Of a DNA stretch of 64,000 nucleotides, positions 34,668 through 46,489 are shown piece by piece. A model generated the notes under the pieces. That model was not told the origin of the DNA, did no database searches, and saw nothing but the letters and a program-made list of their open reading frames with translations. The stretch is from assembly GCA_963920635.1 (NCBI GenBank), contig OY987298.1, positions 21,237,647-21,301,646 on the forward strand, given 5' to 3'. The stretch's first letter is position 1; each line of letters begins with the position of its first letter. Both the position numbers and the translations under genes were made by a program. Origin of the DNA: Pseudeuparius sepicola (Eukaryota; Arthropoda; Insecta; Coleoptera; Anthribidae).

Positions 34668-35559
34668 ATTAATTGTGTTAATTGCAAATGACTCGGAATA
34701 AAGAACGCGGCCCTCCGCGGCAAAAGTAAAAATAAATAATTATCGGCCTGGATATAAAAACTACGGCGGCCGGACGCTAGATATAGCGTGGCGAAAGAAT
34801 CAAACCAGTTTGAAATAAAAATAAAAGCCTGGAAATTTAGTAACTTCCTTAGGTACACAACATAAGGGAAGATAGGTAATCATTATTTGCCTGATGGCGC
34901 ACTTTGCGAAAAATTCTCACAAAAATTTGACTTATAACAAGATGTAGTCCCCTCTATTTGCCAAAATTTGCCACATTATTTGTCGAAAATGCGTACCTAT
35001 CCACACCGGGAATCGCACTTATTATAAATACTTATACTTCTGTGTACCTATATTTTGTTACTTGTTACTGCTTTTATTGTCTGTTAAACAAACGTACCTA
35101 CTTACTCAAGTACCCAATTATTGAAACAAAGTTCACAAATGTGTCTAATTATAATTGAAAAGGGGGTTCAACATTTATTAGTGTTTACTGAACACTCTGA
35201 ACACCCTGCAGTCACGCCACTGGATTGAACATTTATTACAAAAGATAAACTAAGCCAAAGTGGCGGACTGCTCTGTACTGCATAGACCCGTTGAACCGCC
35301 CCACTGCGGCGTTGCCACATGTTTTCCCAGGGCTTGTAAACTTGAGAAGGTTGTGGCGAAGCCAAAAAAGCATTATTTTTTATGCCCAAGTTAGAAAAAT
35401 TGTGTACAGGCTGAGTCCTGCTGAAATGCAATACATGTCCCCTCGCTATCTAAATCGAACTGTTTTTGCATTCTTTGAAAGGACGATATTAATTATATGA
35501 CGAAACAAAGAAAAAGTTCCTGCGTAGTTTCATAGAAATCTAAACGTGCATGTCTGAAA
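34668..35559. other. No gene seen
   Basis: Mixed AT-rich DNA with a GC-richer 35.17-35.45 kb piece that includes GAACACCCTGCAG and CGCCACTGG words typical of this window's decayed elements. Overlapping short frames have no motif. Confidence 0.35.
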
Positions 35560-35840
35560 TTGCCCGTCGACGAGTCGCAATTCTCGCAGCACCGAGTTTT
35601 CTCTCGCGGCCGCAAATTTCCAGGCTCACTTGATTTACTCCGGCCGTAGCTTTTTGGCGTCGTCCGAAGCGGGCGGCGGCGCCGGAACTATCATAAATTA
35701 CAATTAGCCGACTAAGGGACCGTTTAAAAAGCCGCTTGTAACTCCTACAAGGATGGATCAGCGCAGTATAATGCGGAAATAAAAAAATAATGGCGGTAAC
35801 TAAGCGGCGGCCATTTGTACGCGTTATAGGTACCTAGGGG
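35560..35840. other. GC-rich candidate non-coding element
   Basis: CpG-rich block with CTCGCGGCCGCAAATTTCC and GGGCGGCGGCGCCGG, then CATAAATTACAATTAG and GCGCAGTATAATGCG. Homeodomain-type AATTA cores sit beside CpG-rich words. Coding motifs are absent. Regulatory function is only a possibility. Confidence 0.35.
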
Positions 35841-36414
35841 AATTTTATTGTAGAAAATTAGTTTTCCGGAATTATGGAGGAAAGGTCGGCAATTGTGTCG
35901 TCAGAACTGAATTGAGGTTCCCGGTGAGTAATAAATATTTAAAAGTAGTTGCTTCATACCTATTTATACAATGATACATTTACCTCTTAGTTATTAGAAT
36001 TGCTTTATGTAAAAAGAGATAAAATTAATTAGTTTTTATTTAAGGTTTTCAGAAAGCTTGTTGCGCGAAGTGTACCAAAATTAATTTCATTGGACGGTTA
36101 TTGGTTGATAACAAAGATATATTATCTTTGGTTGATAAGCAAGTATGGTATTTTTAAAGTCACTTGAAGCGGCATAAAAAAAAACTCCAATTGGCGTCAC
36201 AAAAAGAATATAAATATAGGACATAAGCGTCACGCAGTTTTCAAAAATATACATACCTATTCTGCAAGTAACATAATATTTCACTTTTAAGTTTTTTTAA
36301 GGTTATCGTCAAACACAACGTAAAGATTAATGCAAAGTGTAACAAAATAAAACAAAAATTAAAAACGCACATTCAAATTATTATTATTTTAAAATGTGTT
36401 CAAACAATCCACTG
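35841..36414. other. AT-rich stretch, no gene seen
   Basis: Contains a short inverted repeat, TTGGTTGATAA..AAGATATATTATCTTTGG around 36099-36136. Otherwise unassigned. Confidence 0.4.
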
Positions 36415-36690
36415 TTATTATTTAGGCACATATTACATCTTCTTAAAACTGAATTTGTCGCCTTTCTTAGAGAGCGCCTGTCAATACCGGCAATTGCTTC
36501 TAAAACAGCTGCTCTTAATTCAACAATTGTCTCATACTTTATTTTGTACCGTTCCCCACAAAAAGAAATCCAAAACAGACAAATTGGAGGATCGCGGCGG
36601 CCAGGAAATAGGTATATTATCTATTTGGATAGAGCTGATCCAGGTAATTTCTTACGGGCAAATAATTATATGGTGGAGCTCCATCATGAT
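36415..36690 (-). pseudogene. Tc1/mariner-superfamily transposase fragment 2
   Basis: On the minus strand HDGAPPYNYLPVRNYLD (second catalytic aspartate) is followed by LYPNR and a stop. WPPRSSNLSVLDFFLWGT then appears in a second frame and ELRAAVLEAIAGIDRRSLRK in a third. These are the conserved tail blocks of the WPPRSPDL family. Two frameshifts and a stop show decay. It is better preserved than the 19.6-19.9 kb relic and belongs to the same broad family, though not obviously the same copy. Confidence 0.88.
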
Positions 36691-38445
36691 AATTTTTGTT
36701 TTATTTTGTTACATTTTGTTACCAGCTAAAAATAAAATATTGAAAGTTTGAAGTATGTCTAATTATAAAATAGAACGTAATTATGAAAATATTCCATGGC
36801 TGACTATATGTGAAAATTTAAAAAAAAATCAGAAAACTAGCCATAGCTCTTCTATTTTTTATAATAACTATGCCGAGTATTATATCTTTGGAAAGCTCAA
36901 AAAATGGCCGATTTGATAAGGCCACAGCCAACTATGATTTACATTAAAAAAAAAACAAGTTTATGTCATATCTCAAAAATCACAAACAACATAAAAAATT
37001 GGATTAGATTGTCTTATTAAGCCCAAATATATCTACAATTTTTGTTTCTGCAGTTTTTCTGTATAATCAGAAATAACGGAGCTACAGAGATCTGATGAAA
37101 TAGCAAAAAATCACTCTTTTCAAAATATCTAGTGAGCCATGAACTTTTTTAAAAATCCAAAAGTGGCATTAAATTGAGCATTCAAAACTGCAGTTCTTTC
37201 CCCATAGTGGTCATCAAAAAAACTCAGTCATTTCGGATAACGCATTCTTATTAGAAGGCCTTTTCCTGTGAGTTTTGAGTGACCATTTTGGGGCCTCCAC
37301 CATATTGTAATGAGAATGACGTCACACGTAGTCTGCTTGAAACACCCTTTCGTTTGATATCCATGTCAAGGAGGTTGTGAAGAAATAGGTAAATCCGCCA
37401 CATTATAGATTTAGTATGACGCCACTCTCGTTTCTATCGTTTTCTATACTCGTAAAAACTATGAAGTATGAAATATTTATATATATAAATAAATGGGGAA
37501 AAAAATAATTTAATTCTTACTTTAGTTTTTTTTTTGTTTTTAAGTACCTATACCTATTTATAATAAAGCAACTTACAGTTTTAAGTGTTTTAAATCCCCC
37601 TGCAACTTGCTTTAAGCGAGTAGGCTAAACAGGTAGTTAAATTGTGATAAACCCGTTTTAAGGGATGCCCAATCCAGTGGCGTAGTAAGAATTTTTATAA
37701 AAATATGCTTAATATGATTTATCCAATTTTGGCCCAAAAAATATGTCCTAGTTGTAGGCCTTGTTTTTTTTTAATACAATTTTTGTGAGGGTGTTCCGGT
37801 TTGAAGTGGGCCACACTGTATATACCCAATTTAATAATTTGTACAAAGTGGCCGCCGCTGCAAGATGGCGATGGTATATACACGTAGGGAAATATAAAAT
37901 TTTTTGTCTGTAATTTTCTGCTCGTGTGTGGAATAAGGTTGATATAATATACGATTTCTATTGAAGGATAAAGTTGGAATGATACACCTGCTTAATAAGT
38001 AAAATATGTAGGTGGGCTGTTTTCCGAAAGAACCGCGGAAGCGAGCAGTGGAAGGGGCAAATAATATGGAATGATCAGCGGGCGGAAGGCACCCCTCCCA
38101 CCTGCGGAATAATGGAAGCCATAAACTGGTGGGCGCATAAACTAACTGGTGGGGGCATTGAACAATTTCAATTTGGCCATGATCCCTGGACAATACTTCT
38201 CCTTATTAGAGGAAGAGATAGACGACTCAAATAAAAGCTTGAAATATATTAGAAAATCCACAGATATATGATGCCAGTTGAAACAAGTTTGGCTCTTCCT
38301 GACAAAGTTTCTATCGAAGCAAGCATCTGAACCATTGCCAGAATATTCGTCGTACGAGTATAATAAACTAAGTACTATAAGTACTTTTCGTCGTCAGGAA
38401 AAGCTATGCTCCACAAACTCTTTACCTTTACTATTATTTCTAAAT
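36691..38445. other. No gene seen
   Basis: AT-rich, with texture resembling 0.6-1.0 kb. GGGTGTTCCGGTTTGAAG near 37790 and GTGGCGTAG near 37678 are scraps of the common elements. A slightly GC-richer piece at 38030-38180 lacks motifs. Confidence 0.4.
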
Positions 38446-38640
38446 CTATTCTAGGAAAACAGGCTCCCAAAAGTTTTTAAATAACCGCTCCGCGAAAATA
38501 CCGTGAAAAGAAAACCACTTATGAGAAGAATCGCATTTGTGCCAAGCTGCATTTTCCACGGATTGCGCCGCTGCATAATGGAAAAAGAGCTCTTTCCGAA
38601 CGCTGGAAAGGTAGAACTCCGAAATCGCGGGACAATAATA
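38446..38640. other. GC-richer flank of the first 38-44 kb repeat copy
   Basis: Mixed composition, with overlapping short frames on both strands and no domain. It may belong to the same ancestral GC-rich block as 38641-38825 but has no visible counterpart at the other two copies. Confidence 0.35.
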
Positions 38641-38825
38641 TGTAGAGAGCGCGGCCCAGCGGCTCGACAAAAACTCGAAATTATAACTTCAAAAGTAATT
38701 CTCACGGCGGAATTGAAAAAGTTAAAGCGGGCCCCGCTATACGGAACTGATAGTTTCCCTGGCTGCAGCCGGCGTTAATTTTAATTGGGAGGGGCGCGGG
38801 CTTTTTAAAAAGTTAATTCCGCCAT
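38641..38825. repeat. GC-rich repeated segment (set 2), copy 1
   Basis: Contains AGCGGCTCG, TTCTCACGGCGGAATTGAAA, AAGTTAAAGCGGGCC, CTGATAGTTTCCCTGGCTGCA and TTTTAAAAAGTTAATTCCGCC. The same words in the same order occur at 41655-41835 and 43751-43934. Confidence 0.8.
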
Positions 38826-38960
38826 GGAGTGAGCATTTGCGTTAATTAGTGCTTTGTACTCGGGAGGCACAAAATTCTGACGAAATGTTAAAATGGCCTG
38901 GAGATTTGGAGATTCCACTGTATTGCTCTCTTGGTGCAGATGCCGATGGTCAAACTATAC

Positions 38961-39254
38961 TATTGTAGAGGCACTGAGAGATTGCGTCCGCGGGGAAGCG
39001 GGGAGCGTGGAGAACGATTTGTCGCTATTAGTCGACTGCAACAGTCGAAATCTATTAGTTTTGAAAACTATAAATTTCGACGCTCACGCCTAGGGATAAT
39101 CAGCCCTCTGAACCTCGCCTTGGTTCTATTTTTAATTGCGAATACGAAAGCGCGGTGCGTTTTTTGCACTGTTGCAGTCGGCCAATAGCGACAAATCTTT
39201 CTCCGCGCTCCCCGCTTCCCCGCGGACGCAATCTCTCAGTGCGCGCCTACAATA
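38961..39254. repeat. GC-rich MITE with ~95-bp inverted repeats
   Basis: TATTGTAG..GCACTGAGAGATTGCG at the left is mirrored by CGCAATCTCTCAGTGCGCGCCTACAATA at the right. CCGCGGGGAAGCGGGGAGCG, TTTGTCGCTATT and ACTGCAACAG are also mirrored. Unusually GC-rich arms for this window. Superfamily not assigned. Confidence 0.85.
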
Positions 39255-41240
39255 TAACAGTCTGCCCCCCTGTTTTGAATCATTTTAAATTAAACCCACA
39301 GTATACCATACAGAGTGTCCCAAAGTAGGTGCTAAAATTTTATCGCATATCTACTTTTAAACATATTATTATAAACATCCATAATATAATTACTTTTGGA
39401 GATAATCGCCTGAACTTTTTTTGGTTGAAAGGCCATAAAAAAACACTTCTTCTGACCGTGATACCATTTCCAAAATGCAAATCCAGGGCCGGCTACGATT
39501 TTATATATATACAACCTGTTTTCACGAAAAAATTTAGCGATTTTTTTATTTAAAATATTACCACACATCGATAATCAGGACTCCCCAAAACACACATATA
39601 CCAAATTTGAAAGAACAAATAAGCAGGGAGTTCCATTCTGCAGGTTGTCAAAATTTAGCAAAATAGGAATCCCCCACAAAACAGTTGAATAGTCAACAGG
39701 ACCTCCCAAAGTGTTGGTATGCAGAGATTCGATACACTTTTCGTTTCCAAGATGCCAAATATTAGATTTTATATATTTCTTTTGTGAATCGGTTGAGATT
39801 TCAGAGTTAAGATACTTTAACGAAATTTGGCAAATATGATATTATATGCAAAAATTTTCGACCAGTGACAGAGGTATGGGTATTGAGACAAATTATTTGA
39901 TAAAAAAATTTTAAGACCTGTTGTAGGTAAGTATAACGAAAAGTTAAATATTGTTCTTGGATATCGCAATTGATTTTCTAAAAGAAACTACTCATGGTAT
40001 TAGTCAATGGACTTTAACTTTACTTGCATTATTTAGTAAGGTTTACAATAACAAAAAAACTAAAAAAAGGGAAATAAATTTTAATATTTTTTTAAATCTC
40101 TGATACAAAGTACTTTGGAAATAAAGGTTTTGTATAAAATGTGTAGGTATACCTCATAACCTACCACAGCGGATTTAAAAAAATCACAGTAACTATACTA
40201 TAGGCGGATTATCTAGTAAATCAATATATTGCCACGTTTCGAAAAGGAAAGAAAAATACCGTTTCTGGACACTCTAATAATAAGGAATAAAAAAGGACTT
40301 TTAATGGATTGCTACCAAAAACCCACTAATTCTGGTAGAATCATTAATTACCACTCTTCCCATTCTCTAAATCAAAAAAATATGTGTGTTGAAAGGATTA
40401 AAATATAGAGTAGAAAAACTCAGTGACTTATGCTTCATGGAAAAAAACTGCAACATTATAAAATCAACTGCATTAAAAAATTGTTCCCAAAAAATACCAC
40501 AAACAAAATAATTCATTCCAACTCTACGATATATCATAATAACAATGAAAATAAAGGTAATATGTAAACAAAACAAAAATGAAAGAAAAGAATATAAAGT
40601 CATAAATTGGGTTGTAAAATAACTATCTAATAAACATAATAAAACAGCACTGGCATCACAACACTTCTCCACAGGACATGTTTTCATGTTTTTGAAAATA
40701 TAAAAATACTGGACCTACCTAGGGAAACAAGTTTTAAAAAACGTCTTTTATCAGAAATGATGTTTTAATAAAAAAATATGAACACAACTCCATAAATTTG
40801 AGAAGTGATATTTAAATTTGAGTTCAGTTTATCACAATCTAATTGACAAATAAACAAACCCACTATAATCAATTGTCAGTCCTATATTTATTAAAAAAAC
40901 CTGTTTTAGACACCAATGTTTTTATATCTATTAAAAAAAGGTTGGGAGAAAAAGCCAGTAACCAAAAAACACTCCAACTTTAAGTCCATTCATTATCGAC
41001 AAACCCGTTCTACCAAATAACGCCAAAGATTTTGAATAGAATGAATGTTCTACCTATGCGAAACTACAACAATTATATACCCTCTAGTATGCGAATAACT
41101 ACGACAAAGACCTAGCAAATAACTTGGGGTAATTGTTAATCTGCCAATTTGTCTATTTAAGTGGTTACGTTTTTCTAAATTTTAGCCTAACTTTACTCTA
41201 ATTTTTACATTTCTTTTTGTTATCATAAAAAATGCAAAAT
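39255..41240. other. No gene seen; lone TE end at 39.3 kb
   Basis: CAGAGTGTCCCAAAGTAGG near 39311 resembles a foldback terminus without partner. The rest is AT-rich. Short frames (up to 106 codons at 40367-40687, minus) are composition-driven. Confidence 0.4.
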
Positions 41241-41270
41241 TATAATAATAAAATAGGTACATATATACCT

Positions 41271-41320
41271 AGATGCTAATATGAAGAAGACTCTAGACTG
41301 AGTCGAAACGTAGCAATATA
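41271..41320 (+). ncRNA. Degenerate hammerhead-like motif (candidate 4)
   Basis: AUGAAGA, one extra base, helix II GACUC-UAGACU-GAGUC, GAAA and a self-complementary ACGU follow the same order as the other three motifs. The conserved first C of the core is A and no helix I pairs, so if real it is inactive. Confidence 0.25.
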
Positions 41321-41654
41321 TTGAGTTACTAGATTGTCCCAGTCTTTCTGTATAAACCATTACGGAATAACCTTGAGACGAGAACTTAAAAAAAATTAAT
41401 ACACTTTTTCTTTGTAGAAATATCAAATCCACCATTTTCCAGACCACCCTTCTTCCAAAAAAAATACAAGTATTTAATTAAGAATAGGTAAGTTGCTTTC
41501 AGAAAAAAAAACACAAAAATTAATTTGCAACTTTTTGAAATATTTAGGTAGATACACATCTATTTTGAAAACTTTGAAACCTCCTGAAATATTTTAAAAT
41601 AATGTATATCCAATCTTTTTCAACAAAGCTCGGCCTTACTAATAAATCACTCTG

Positions 41655-41835
41655 TATAGAAAGCGCTGACCAGCGGCTCGGCATAGCAACTCAGACATAA
41701 AACTTCAAAAATGATTTTCACGGTGAAATTGGAAAAGTTAAAGCGGACCAGCCATTAGGCTGATAGTTTCCCAGGCTGCATTCGCTGATAATTTTAATTG
41801 GACAGGGGCAGAGGCTGGGGAGTAAAGTTTTTTGA
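41655..41835. repeat. GC-rich repeated segment (set 2), copy 2
   Basis: Most diverged of the three: ACCAGCGGCTCGG, ATTTTCACGGTGAAATTGGA, AAGTTAAAGCGGACC, CTGATAGTTTCCCAGGCTGCA, AATTTTAATTGG. Spacing of the shared words matches copy 1. Confidence 0.75.
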
Positions 41836-43750
41836 CGAATTTAGTGCCCGAAAATGGCCATTTAGGTGAATTCGGTATTCTAAGGTTACTTATTCGTGTG
41901 TGTACGGGGTGTCCTAGTTAACGTTATAAAGTCGATTTTCTCGGTAATTTTAAAGATAAATTGATGGTTCAAAAACCTTTTCAAGAAACACCCTTTTCCA
42001 AAAAAATTGTGAAGTTGGATTCTAACACGGAATATTAGTTATGAGTGCCGATACTGGGAGTAACACAATTTGTCGGTTTTCATTTCTGACATCCAGATTG
42101 AACTTGGGTTGACTTCAGGGTTAAACTCGGGTTGAACTTGGTTACATGTTTTGGGGAACCTGTAGCTATATTGTGGTTTTTTCAGGTTCCTTTTCTTCTC
42201 CCATTTCCATTTCTACCACCGCCATTTTCTCGCTTATTGTACGGCCAACAAAAAAAGCGCAAGAAACAAAAATGTTGCAATTTTGGACAGCTAAGTGGTG
42301 CTGCGAAAGAAATCGGCATCCATGGCCAACTTGTCGAGCAATATTAAAAAAACCTCAAATTGAGCAAAACTATTAATAGCCGTGGAATGTTTATTTTAAG
42401 AGACAGAGGAAAACTTTTATATTGAAAATTGATGGCACTGAGAAGCTTTATCCATCCACGTAGTCAGATAGTTTCAGCAAATTACACAGGGTCTTCGGCT
42501 CTCTTGAGGCTATGAAAATTTTTTTGTTTATTATTAAGCGATTTTCTCGCTTATTTTATGCCAAATTACCTAGTTTTTATTGACGTGTCGATCGGTTTAC
42601 AAAAAAGTTACAAATGAGAAAGCTGAAGCAATACAAAAAAAGTTCATACGAATTCAAACCTTATATATTTTTAAAATATGTAACAAAAAGTCACCGTCAC
42701 GAAAAAAAGTTCCCGTTTTTTTGCTTGTGACCACGAAATCGTTAGTTTCAGCCTGCTATTGAAAGTGGAAACGTATTTTGGAAATGGTTTATTCTAACGC
42801 CCTTTAATTTGATACCCATATTAAAGAGGTTGACATAAATAGGTACATTATCAGTCATCTTGGAGAGGCGGCCATTTTGAAAGTATTATATTATTTAGTA
42901 TAGTCCTTACGACAGAATGCGTGCGACGTAAGGGGGAAGAACTCGCAAATATTATAGAATTAGTCACAGTTCAGGGGCGTAGCTCAATTTTGTGTAACTC
43001 ACTGACTTAATTTTCATATAATTGTTATTTAATTTATTGTTAATATTATTCTTAACGGTAATGCCTTAGACTATGGAGGAAGGCCAACCCTTATAACATT
43101 GGCAATTATTTCTCATGCTTGAGAATGCAATGTTCTTCCCTGTTTACTCATTTTGCACACGTTAACTCCCGAACATACGAAACGCCACTGAGCTCTCTGA
43201 GCCGGCGGAAAAAACTTGCCAGCGGCTTAAAAAATGAGGTCTGTATGGTAGCCCAAAACTTTACGTACTGTAGAAACAGGCACAAAACGCGTTGTCACAG
43301 AAGTGCTCTGTTGCCGTATTTCAAAGGCGATGGTAGACGCGATGTTTAAAAAATATATTAGGTGTTTTATCACACCGCGTTAAAAATAAATGATAAACAA
43401 AAATGGGTAAGTGGTCCCGTGATGCGAGCTTTATTTTTTCGGTATAACAGAGTTCAGAAATTCGGCTTCAATATTTATTCGCCAATAAATAACGACTACT
43501 CGCATAGGAAATCTCGCAACGCTGCCCGCATTCTTTAGAAACGTTTTCTTTCGTGCTTTGGACTATATTGCATATTGTTTTGTCACCAGAACTAAAGGTG
43601 TATGCAAAACTTCAGCTCAATCGGATGTGAAGAAATGGTCCTAATTCAGCTCGCAAGACTTGACCTAAAGAGAATGTAGGTAACATACAAACATTGCAAG
43701 TTAAATAAAAGCTTGAAATGAAAAAATAAAAATCTCGAGTCACTACGTGC
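41836..43750. other. No gene; TE-like ends and untranslated-type words
   Basis: ACGGGGTGTCCTAGTTAACG near 41905 is a one-sided terminus, and GGTAATTTTAAAGATAAATTGATGGTT recurs in altered form at 53507-53535. AACTTCAGCTCAATCGGATG near 43610 is a phrase common in insect repeat tails. A 76-codon frame at 42146 and others lack motifs. Confidence 0.4.
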
Positions 43751-43934
43751 ATAGTAAACGCGTCCAGAAAGCTTTGCGAAAAGGCGAAATTAAAACCTGA
43801 AAAGTAATTCTCACGGCGGAATTGAAAAAGTTAAAGCTGTCCCGTTACGGGAGCTGCTGATATAGTTTCCAGTTCTGTATAGCCGGCCTTAATGCTAATT
43901 GAGGGATCGGGTATTTCAAAAAGTTAACTCCGCC
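43751..43934. repeat. GC-rich repeated segment (set 2), copy 3
   Basis: TAATTCTCACGGCGGAATTG, AAAAAGTTAAAGCTGTCCCG, ATAGTTTCCAGTTCTG, GCCGGCCTTAATGCTAATTG and AAAAAGTTAACTCCGCC match copy 1 closely in the first 80 bp and the end, less in the middle. Confidence 0.78.
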
Positions 43935-44112
43935 AGAATGGCTGTATCTTTTTCAGTCCGAAGGTGATAGGTTCAAAAATTTAAAAAGTAATTTAAGCGA
44001 ACGATCTGACAACGATATGAGCTGATCTGGTCATATATTTAAATAATAGAGGTGTAGTAGCCTTTTTTCTGTGGCTTATTTAATTTTTTTCATTTTACTA
44101 CTCCCCTTTCCC

Positions 44113-45543
44113 CCAAAAGATGGAAAGACATAAAATACTAATAGAAAAACAGTCAGGATTTAGATCTGGCTACTCCTGCACTACAGCACTGGCCACCATA
44201 ACAGATAACATTTTTAAATCAATTGACAGTAATGAAATCTGTGCTCTAATTGTGCTAGCTTTTGATATGCTTAACCTTAAAATCATGCTTGCTATCTTAC
44301 ACTTTGTAGGCTTTGAGGCCTGAGGTTCCGCATTCTTGGAATCATAATATCTTGATGATAGACTAAATGGAAACTTTTCTAAGGTGGGGATGATAAAACA
44401 GGGAGTCCCACAAGGCAGTATATTAGGACCTGCAACATTTATACTGCACTTAACCACTGTGATTATACGCGGATGACACCCAGCTGTATCATAGATTTAA
44501 AGTTTCTCAGCTTCAATATGCATTGATTATAATCAATAGAGATTTAGGCCTCATTTTGAAATTGTCATGTTACCATCAATTAAAATTGAATGTGCTATAT
44601 TGTACGGTAATGAGAGTGCTAGAACTTCCATTGTCCATGACTGCAGATTTGAAATTGATAGGGAGGTAATTCGTGTCTCTGATAGATGCAAGAGTCTGGG
44701 GTTAACGTTGGATTCGAAGTTAAGATTTAAGAAACATACCTCTGTGTTAAAAAAATAATATTCTTCACTGAAATTAATATTTGCACAGAGGTGTTTTCTT
44801 CATTTGAAGACTATATGAGGTTGCTATGTGATTCGCTTATTCTCTCACATTTAAATCATGGAGACTGTGTGTATGGGCCCTGCCTTGATCAGGTGGATGT
44901 GGGGAGGGTTCAAAAGGTCCAAAACAGCTGCCTGAGATTATTATATGGTATTTGTTGTCCCAAAATTGTCACACAAATTAAAGGACATAAACTGGCTAAG
45001 TATCTATGTTCAATCGTAGGAATTTACATATGGCTTGCTTTTACTATAAATAATTGAAGTGTAAGTCACTCTCTTTATCGCAGATTAACATTTTGTACTG
45101 GCATCCACAGTTTAAATCTTAGACAAAAATATTTTTTAACAGTTTCTCAACATAAAAAAGACATCTTTAAGAGGCCATTCTCTTACAATATTTCGACTTG
45201 CGATGAAATTATGGCTGATCCACTGCTTTCTTTGTCAATTAATTGTTAAATTTAATTCCAGTTTGAGGAAAACACTGTTTCAATGATGAAGTTATTAGTT
45301 GGAAAAATTAGATTTTTTTGTAATAAGGTACTGAAAATTCAAAATTATTGGGGTGTGTAAATTATCGGGATTAATCTAAATGTTAGACTAAAAGCTATAT
45401 TAGTGGTTTCTTGAAGTTTAGATGGAAGAATTGGTATCATCTACCTAATCTAGAGTTTTTTATTTACCATTAATACTGCATGTTTGCCCTTAAGTTTTTT
45501 TTTGTAATTAGGTAAATAATAAATTCATCATTATTATTATTAT
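44113..45543 (+). pseudogene. 5'-truncated non-LTR retrotransposon (CR1/Jockey-type RT)
   Basis: Relic of a target-primed reverse transcriptase. The plus strand shows in order QSGFRSGYSCTTALATITDN, DSNEICALIVLAFDML (fingers/palm, with the first aspartate region), GMIKQGVPQGSILGP, YADDTQLYH (catalytic box, about 44465), SDRCKSLGLTLDSKLRFKKH, then LILSHLNHGDCVYG and a VQNSCLRLLYGI thumb-like block. A C-terminal PFSYN-like piece follows. At least four frame changes and a stop near 44323 break the frame. A 3' end with an ATT-rich tail lies at ~45522-45543. 5' truncation is normal for such elements. Confidence 0.9.
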
Positions 45544-45570
45544 AAGATGGCGTTGGAGACGTTGCTACAC

Positions 45571-46157
45571 CGGCACCGTCGCAATGAAAAAGGCCTGCCA
45601 AGTGCCAGCTGGCGACGCGGAGGTAGCTTTTTGTAGTTGTTTACGTTTACTTGTCTGGCGATTTTCCTGGTTTAAAGGACGTTTGTTGTGTTTATTGTGT
45701 GTTGGACTGTGTTTTTTAGTAATATAGGACGTGCATTTTTATTAATAAGGTGGTAAAAAGAGTGGTGGTTCAAAATAAAGTGATTAAAATTCAATTTTAG
45801 TTTACAGGTTTTAGGTTGTGTCTATAGCTTCGGACTTATTTAAATCATGCCGTGGACATGTTCCGTTCCCAACTGCAAGGGACACTACAAAGGCGGTCCT
45901 AAAGTGTCCACTTTTTCCTCCCTAAAGTAGATATCTAAATGCACCAAAAGTCCTTGAAAATGTGACTTTCACTCGCGTAGATTATTATCCATGTTGTAAA
46001 ACCATGAGTTAAATATGTAAACAATCATTTTAAAGTCTTTTTTAGCAAATTTACCAAGTTGACATCTTGAAATTTGAATTTGGCGCCTTACGCCCACCTC
46101 GCTTGGATGACTCATCGCTTTCAGCTGCCGGGCCTTCTGTCATTGCGATGGTGCCCG
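45571..46157 (+). mobile_element. Non-autonomous P-like element remnant with THAP start
   Basis: CGGCACCGTCGCAATGA(A)AAGGCCTGCC at the left is mirrored by GGCCTTCTGTCATTGCGATGGTGCCCG at the right (imperfect, about 30 bp). CTACAC and CTATAT flank the ends, a possible eroded 8-bp duplication. The interior encodes the first residues of a THAP zinc finger, the DNA-binding domain of P-type transposases. TIRs plus THAP make a P-superfamily remnant likely; a host THAP gene exon is the alternative. Confidence 0.5.
45847..45930 (+). pseudogene. THAP-domain N-terminus
   Basis: Short frame MPWTCSVPNCKGHYKGG...: M-P-x-x-C-x4-C opening of a THAP C2CH finger. It runs 27 codons to a stop; one base out of frame, the FFLPK motif usual at that point can be read, so a single-base lesion is likely. 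The later C-x2-H pair was not located before the right TIR, so the domain is incomplete or its next exon is lost. Confidence 0.6.
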
Positions 46158-46489
46158 CTATATACCCGTACTTTTACATTACTCGAAAGCTATTGATATC
46201 ATTAACCATGAATTAATGACGTATCTCTATACAAATTTTATGCTTTTAATTTGGATCCATGTTCTCTTTTACGCTATTTCTTGTTTGATCGCTATCAGTG
46301 TGTCAACATAAATGGTTCAATATGCCATCATCATCAACTGCATGAACTACAGAGATGTTGAGGAATGAATTACTTAATTTCCTAGTAATTATTCAAACTC
46401 GAATAATTAAGGTTATGATATCGAATCATAAAATATAAAAGTTAGGTTGCATCGACAGCCATAACACAACACAAATCACAATTCTAAAA
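46158..46489. other. AT-rich stretch, no gene seen
   Basis: No motif recognised. Confidence 0.4.

Noticed and set aside
36394..36751. Two plus-strand frames of 98-111 codons
   Set aside because: Antisense shadows of the minus-strand mariner transposase fragment.
40367..40687. 106-codon minus-strand frame
   Set aside because: Phenylalanine/leucine-rich peptide from AT-rich DNA with no motif or context.
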